Source: Thermodesulfobium narugense DSM 14796 (GTDB taxonomy: Bacteria > Thermodesulfobiota > Thermodesulfobiia > Thermodesulfobiales > Thermodesulfobiaceae). Taken from it: DNA of 64,000 nucleotides. The stretch lies in NCBI RefSeq assembly GCF_000212395.1, contig NC_015499.1, positions 585,501 to 649,500 on the forward strand, in the 5' to 3' direction. Positions 62,491 through 64,000 of the stretch are shown piece after piece (positions within the stretch are counted from its first letter, which is position 1; each line of letters begins with the position of its first letter). The notes under the pieces are model-generated. The model searched no databases and had not been told where the DNA came from. It saw only the letters and a program-made list of their open reading frames with translations. The translations under genes were made by a program, and so were the position numbers.

Positions 62491-63634
62491 TATAAAAGAG
62501 AGCAATATTTTAGCTGTTGACCTTGGTAGTAGTTTTATAAGAATTGTTGTTGGAAAGGATCAACTTTCTAATAAAGCCATTGCACACTTTATATCTTTGC
62601 CCTCATATGGGATTAAGAATGGTACAATATATGATTTTGAACAGGTAAGATCAATCTTAAATGCCGGTTTGAAATCTATTTATCAGAGGGAAGGTTCTAA
62701 TTTTAAAGAGAAATGTATACTAAACCTTTCAGGAAAAGTTTATATTTCAAAGAATATTAAAATTGAACAAAAATATTCTAAAGAAACTCAAATCAGAACT
62801 AAAACAATTAATGACTTACTTCTAAATATTTCAGAAGAAAAAGATTATACTCCTGTGCATATTTGTAAAAGATCATTTTTAGTTGATAATTCATTTGAAA
62901 CACTAAATCCATCAGGGATGTTTTGTAAATCGCTTCAAGCAAATTTTCACGTTATATATATGCTTTCAACCTATTATAAAACCCTTAAAGAGTTGTTTAG
63001 CTCTTTGCATCTAGATTTAGTAGATATCCTTCCTAGTTCAATTGCAAGTGCAAATGCTATTTTGAAAGATAATGATTATCTAATTCCCAAGTTCTTAGTA
63101 GTGGATATCGGTGCTTTGACGACTGATTTTGTTTTGTATTCTTCAGGAGTTCCAGAATTTACTTCTACAGTTTTGTTAGGTTCAGAAAACATTACTAGAG
63201 ATATATCGTTTGGTCTTAAGGTAAATAGAGATGAGGCAGAGAAACTAAAGTTAGACTTTTCTGAACCTGAAGATCATGATGATTTTAAAAGTTTTTTAAA
63301 AAATATTATTTATTCGAGATCGGAAGATATTGTGTTATATATTTATGATAAACTAAAAAAAATTTCTGATAATATGATCCCTTTAAGAATTTATCTTACC
63401 GGACAAGGTTCTAAGTTATTTGTTTTTAAAAAATTATTTGAAGAAATTTTTGAATGCCCGGTTGAGGTTAGGAGACCTTTTACTTTTTCAATAAATGAGA
63501 AAAGGGATTATGAGCACTCAACTGTTTTGGGTTTGATTAATTATGCTTTAAATAATACAATATTATCTAATAAGTATGACAACCAAAATCTAATAAAGAA
63601 ATTTTTTGAAATTTTTTTAAAAAGAGGACGATAA
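62483..63634 (+). CDS. ftsA: Cell division protein FtsA
   Basis: Actin-like ATPase that anchors FtsZ to the membrane. Phosphate 1 motif AVDLGSSFIRIVVG (near residue 11), phosphate 2 FLVVDIGALTTDFVLY (about 208) and adenosine motif IYLTGQGSKLFVFKKL (about 307) are present, with the SHS2 insertion between. The tail NLIKKFFEIFLKRGR fits the amphipathic membrane-targeting helix. The sequence is rather divergent, 383 residues. ATG overlaps the sbp stop; ftsZ follows after 15 nt. Confidence 0.92.
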   Translation: MSDIKESNILAVDLGSSFIRIVVGKDQLSNKAIAHFISLPSYGIKNGTIYDFEQVRSILNAGLKSIYQREGSNFKEKCILNLSGKVYISKNIKIEQKYSKETQIRTKTINDLLLNISEEKDYTPVHICKRSFLVDNSFETLNPSGMFCKSLQANFHVIYMLSTYYKTLKELFSSLHLDLVDILPSSIASANAILKDNDYLIPKFLVVDIGALTTDFVLYSSGVPEFTSTVLLGSENITRDISFGLKVNRDEAEKLKLDFSEPEDHDDFKSFLKNIIYSRSEDIVLYIYDKLKKISDNMIPLRIYLTGQGSKLFVFKKLFEEIFECPVEVRRPFTFSINEKRDYEHSTVLGLINYALNNTILSNKYDNQNLIKKFFEIFLKRGR

Positions 63635-63649
63635 GTGGGAGGTTTTTAT

Positions 63650-64000
63650 ATGTATGATGAAAAAATGGGTCCCTCTATTAAGGTTTTAGGCATAGGAGGA
63701 GCGGGTGGCAATGCTATAAATAGAATGATTGAGGCAGGTCTTTCTTCTGTTGAGTTTTGGGCTATTAATACTGATGTTCAGGCTCTTAGTTTGTCCAGAG
63801 CTGATCAAAAGTTACAAATAGGTCCTAAAGCAACAAAAGGTTTGGGTGCTGGAGCTAATCCTGATCTTGGGCGAGAGGCAGCTGAAGAAAGTGAAGATGA
63901 TTTAAGGAGCATTTTAGAAGGAGCTGATATGGCTTTTATAACAGCAGGTTTAGGTGGTGGTACAGGCACAGGTGCTGCTCCATATATTGCAAGTATTGCA
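63650..64000 (+). CDS. ftsZ: Cell division protein FtsZ, N-terminal part (runs off the window)
   Basis: Tubulin-like GTPase forming the division ring. The 117 visible residues contain [16 protein letters not shown] (residues 11-26), INTDVQAL and the GTP loop [10 protein letters not shown] near the end of the window. GGGAGG precedes the ATG at 63650. The T7 loop and C-terminal tail lie beyond the window. Confidence 0.97.
   Translation, partial: MYDEKMGPSIKVLGIGGAGGNAINRMIEAGLSSVEFWAINTDVQALSLSRADQKLQIGPKATKGLGAGANPDLGREAAEESEDDLRSILEGADMAFITAGLGGGTGTGAAPYIASIA

Overview
The window is a gene-dense, AT-rich bacterial chromosome segment with short intergenic gaps, many TTG and GTG starts and strong AGGAGG-type ribosome binding sites. 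The layout of the translation and cell-division clusters (rimP-nusA-rnpM-infB-ylxP-rbfA; dcw cluster with DUF881 and small-basic-protein genes before ftsA), a CIRCE/HrcA site and the lipid II flippase Amj point to a Firmicutes-related lineage. An outer-membrane porin with an N-terminal SLH domain and a C-terminal Phe indicates a diderm envelope. Together with a membrane-bound energy-converting hydrogenase, this would fit an anaerobic thermophile such as Thermodesulfobium; that name is an inference from gene content, not a search result.

Layout: 1-436 (-) is the start of RNase J. 579-7988 (+) is a translation/RNA operon: rimP, nusA, rnpM, infB, ylxP, rbfA, nrnA, truB, ribF. aroH lies alone on the minus strand at 8007-8390. 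8500-13285 (+) holds folD, hisC, a HAD phosphatase, hisB, hisH and hisA. 13288-19648 (+) is the purine run purF-M-N-H-D-E, followed by amj, gatCAB, a TPR protein, ruvX, a ferredoxin and a CbiA-type amidotransferase. 26704-33759 (-) is an eight-gene group 4 [NiFe] hydrogenase / complex I-like operon. 34040-34265 holds a decayed fumarase/aspartase tail and a hairpin. Next come an MFS transporter (-), then a glycosyltransferase, a BASS-type transporter, asd, dapA, queH, a DUF2905 gene and queA (+). hsp20 (-) has a perfect CIRCE. A broken transposase lies between identical 61-bp direct repeats, followed by tRNA-Ile2(CAU), the SLH porin and lgt (-). 46664-64000 (+) is a complete dcw cluster from mraZ to the start of ftsZ.

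The standout observation is the hydrogenase large subunit (32202-33299, minus). A single in-frame TGA sits exactly where the second cysteine of the invariant RxCGxC nickel-binding motif belongs. The reading frame continues intact through the C-terminal DPCxxC motif. Downstream of the TGA is a 5-bp hairpin with a GGUC loop, the same apical loop as the E. coli fdhF SECIS. This predicts a selenocysteine-containing group 4 hydrogenase with Sec in the N-terminal (L1) motif, whereas known [NiFeSe] enzymes carry it in the C-terminal (L2) motif.

Other points are apparent non-standard start codons (ATT for RNase J, CTG for nrnA), a HAD phosphatase inside the histidine cluster that may supply histidinol-phosphate phosphatase, and several genes with altered catalytic residues (aroH, ruvX). 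MurE carries the DNPR meso-DAP signature, and asd-dapA supply the same precursor pathway.
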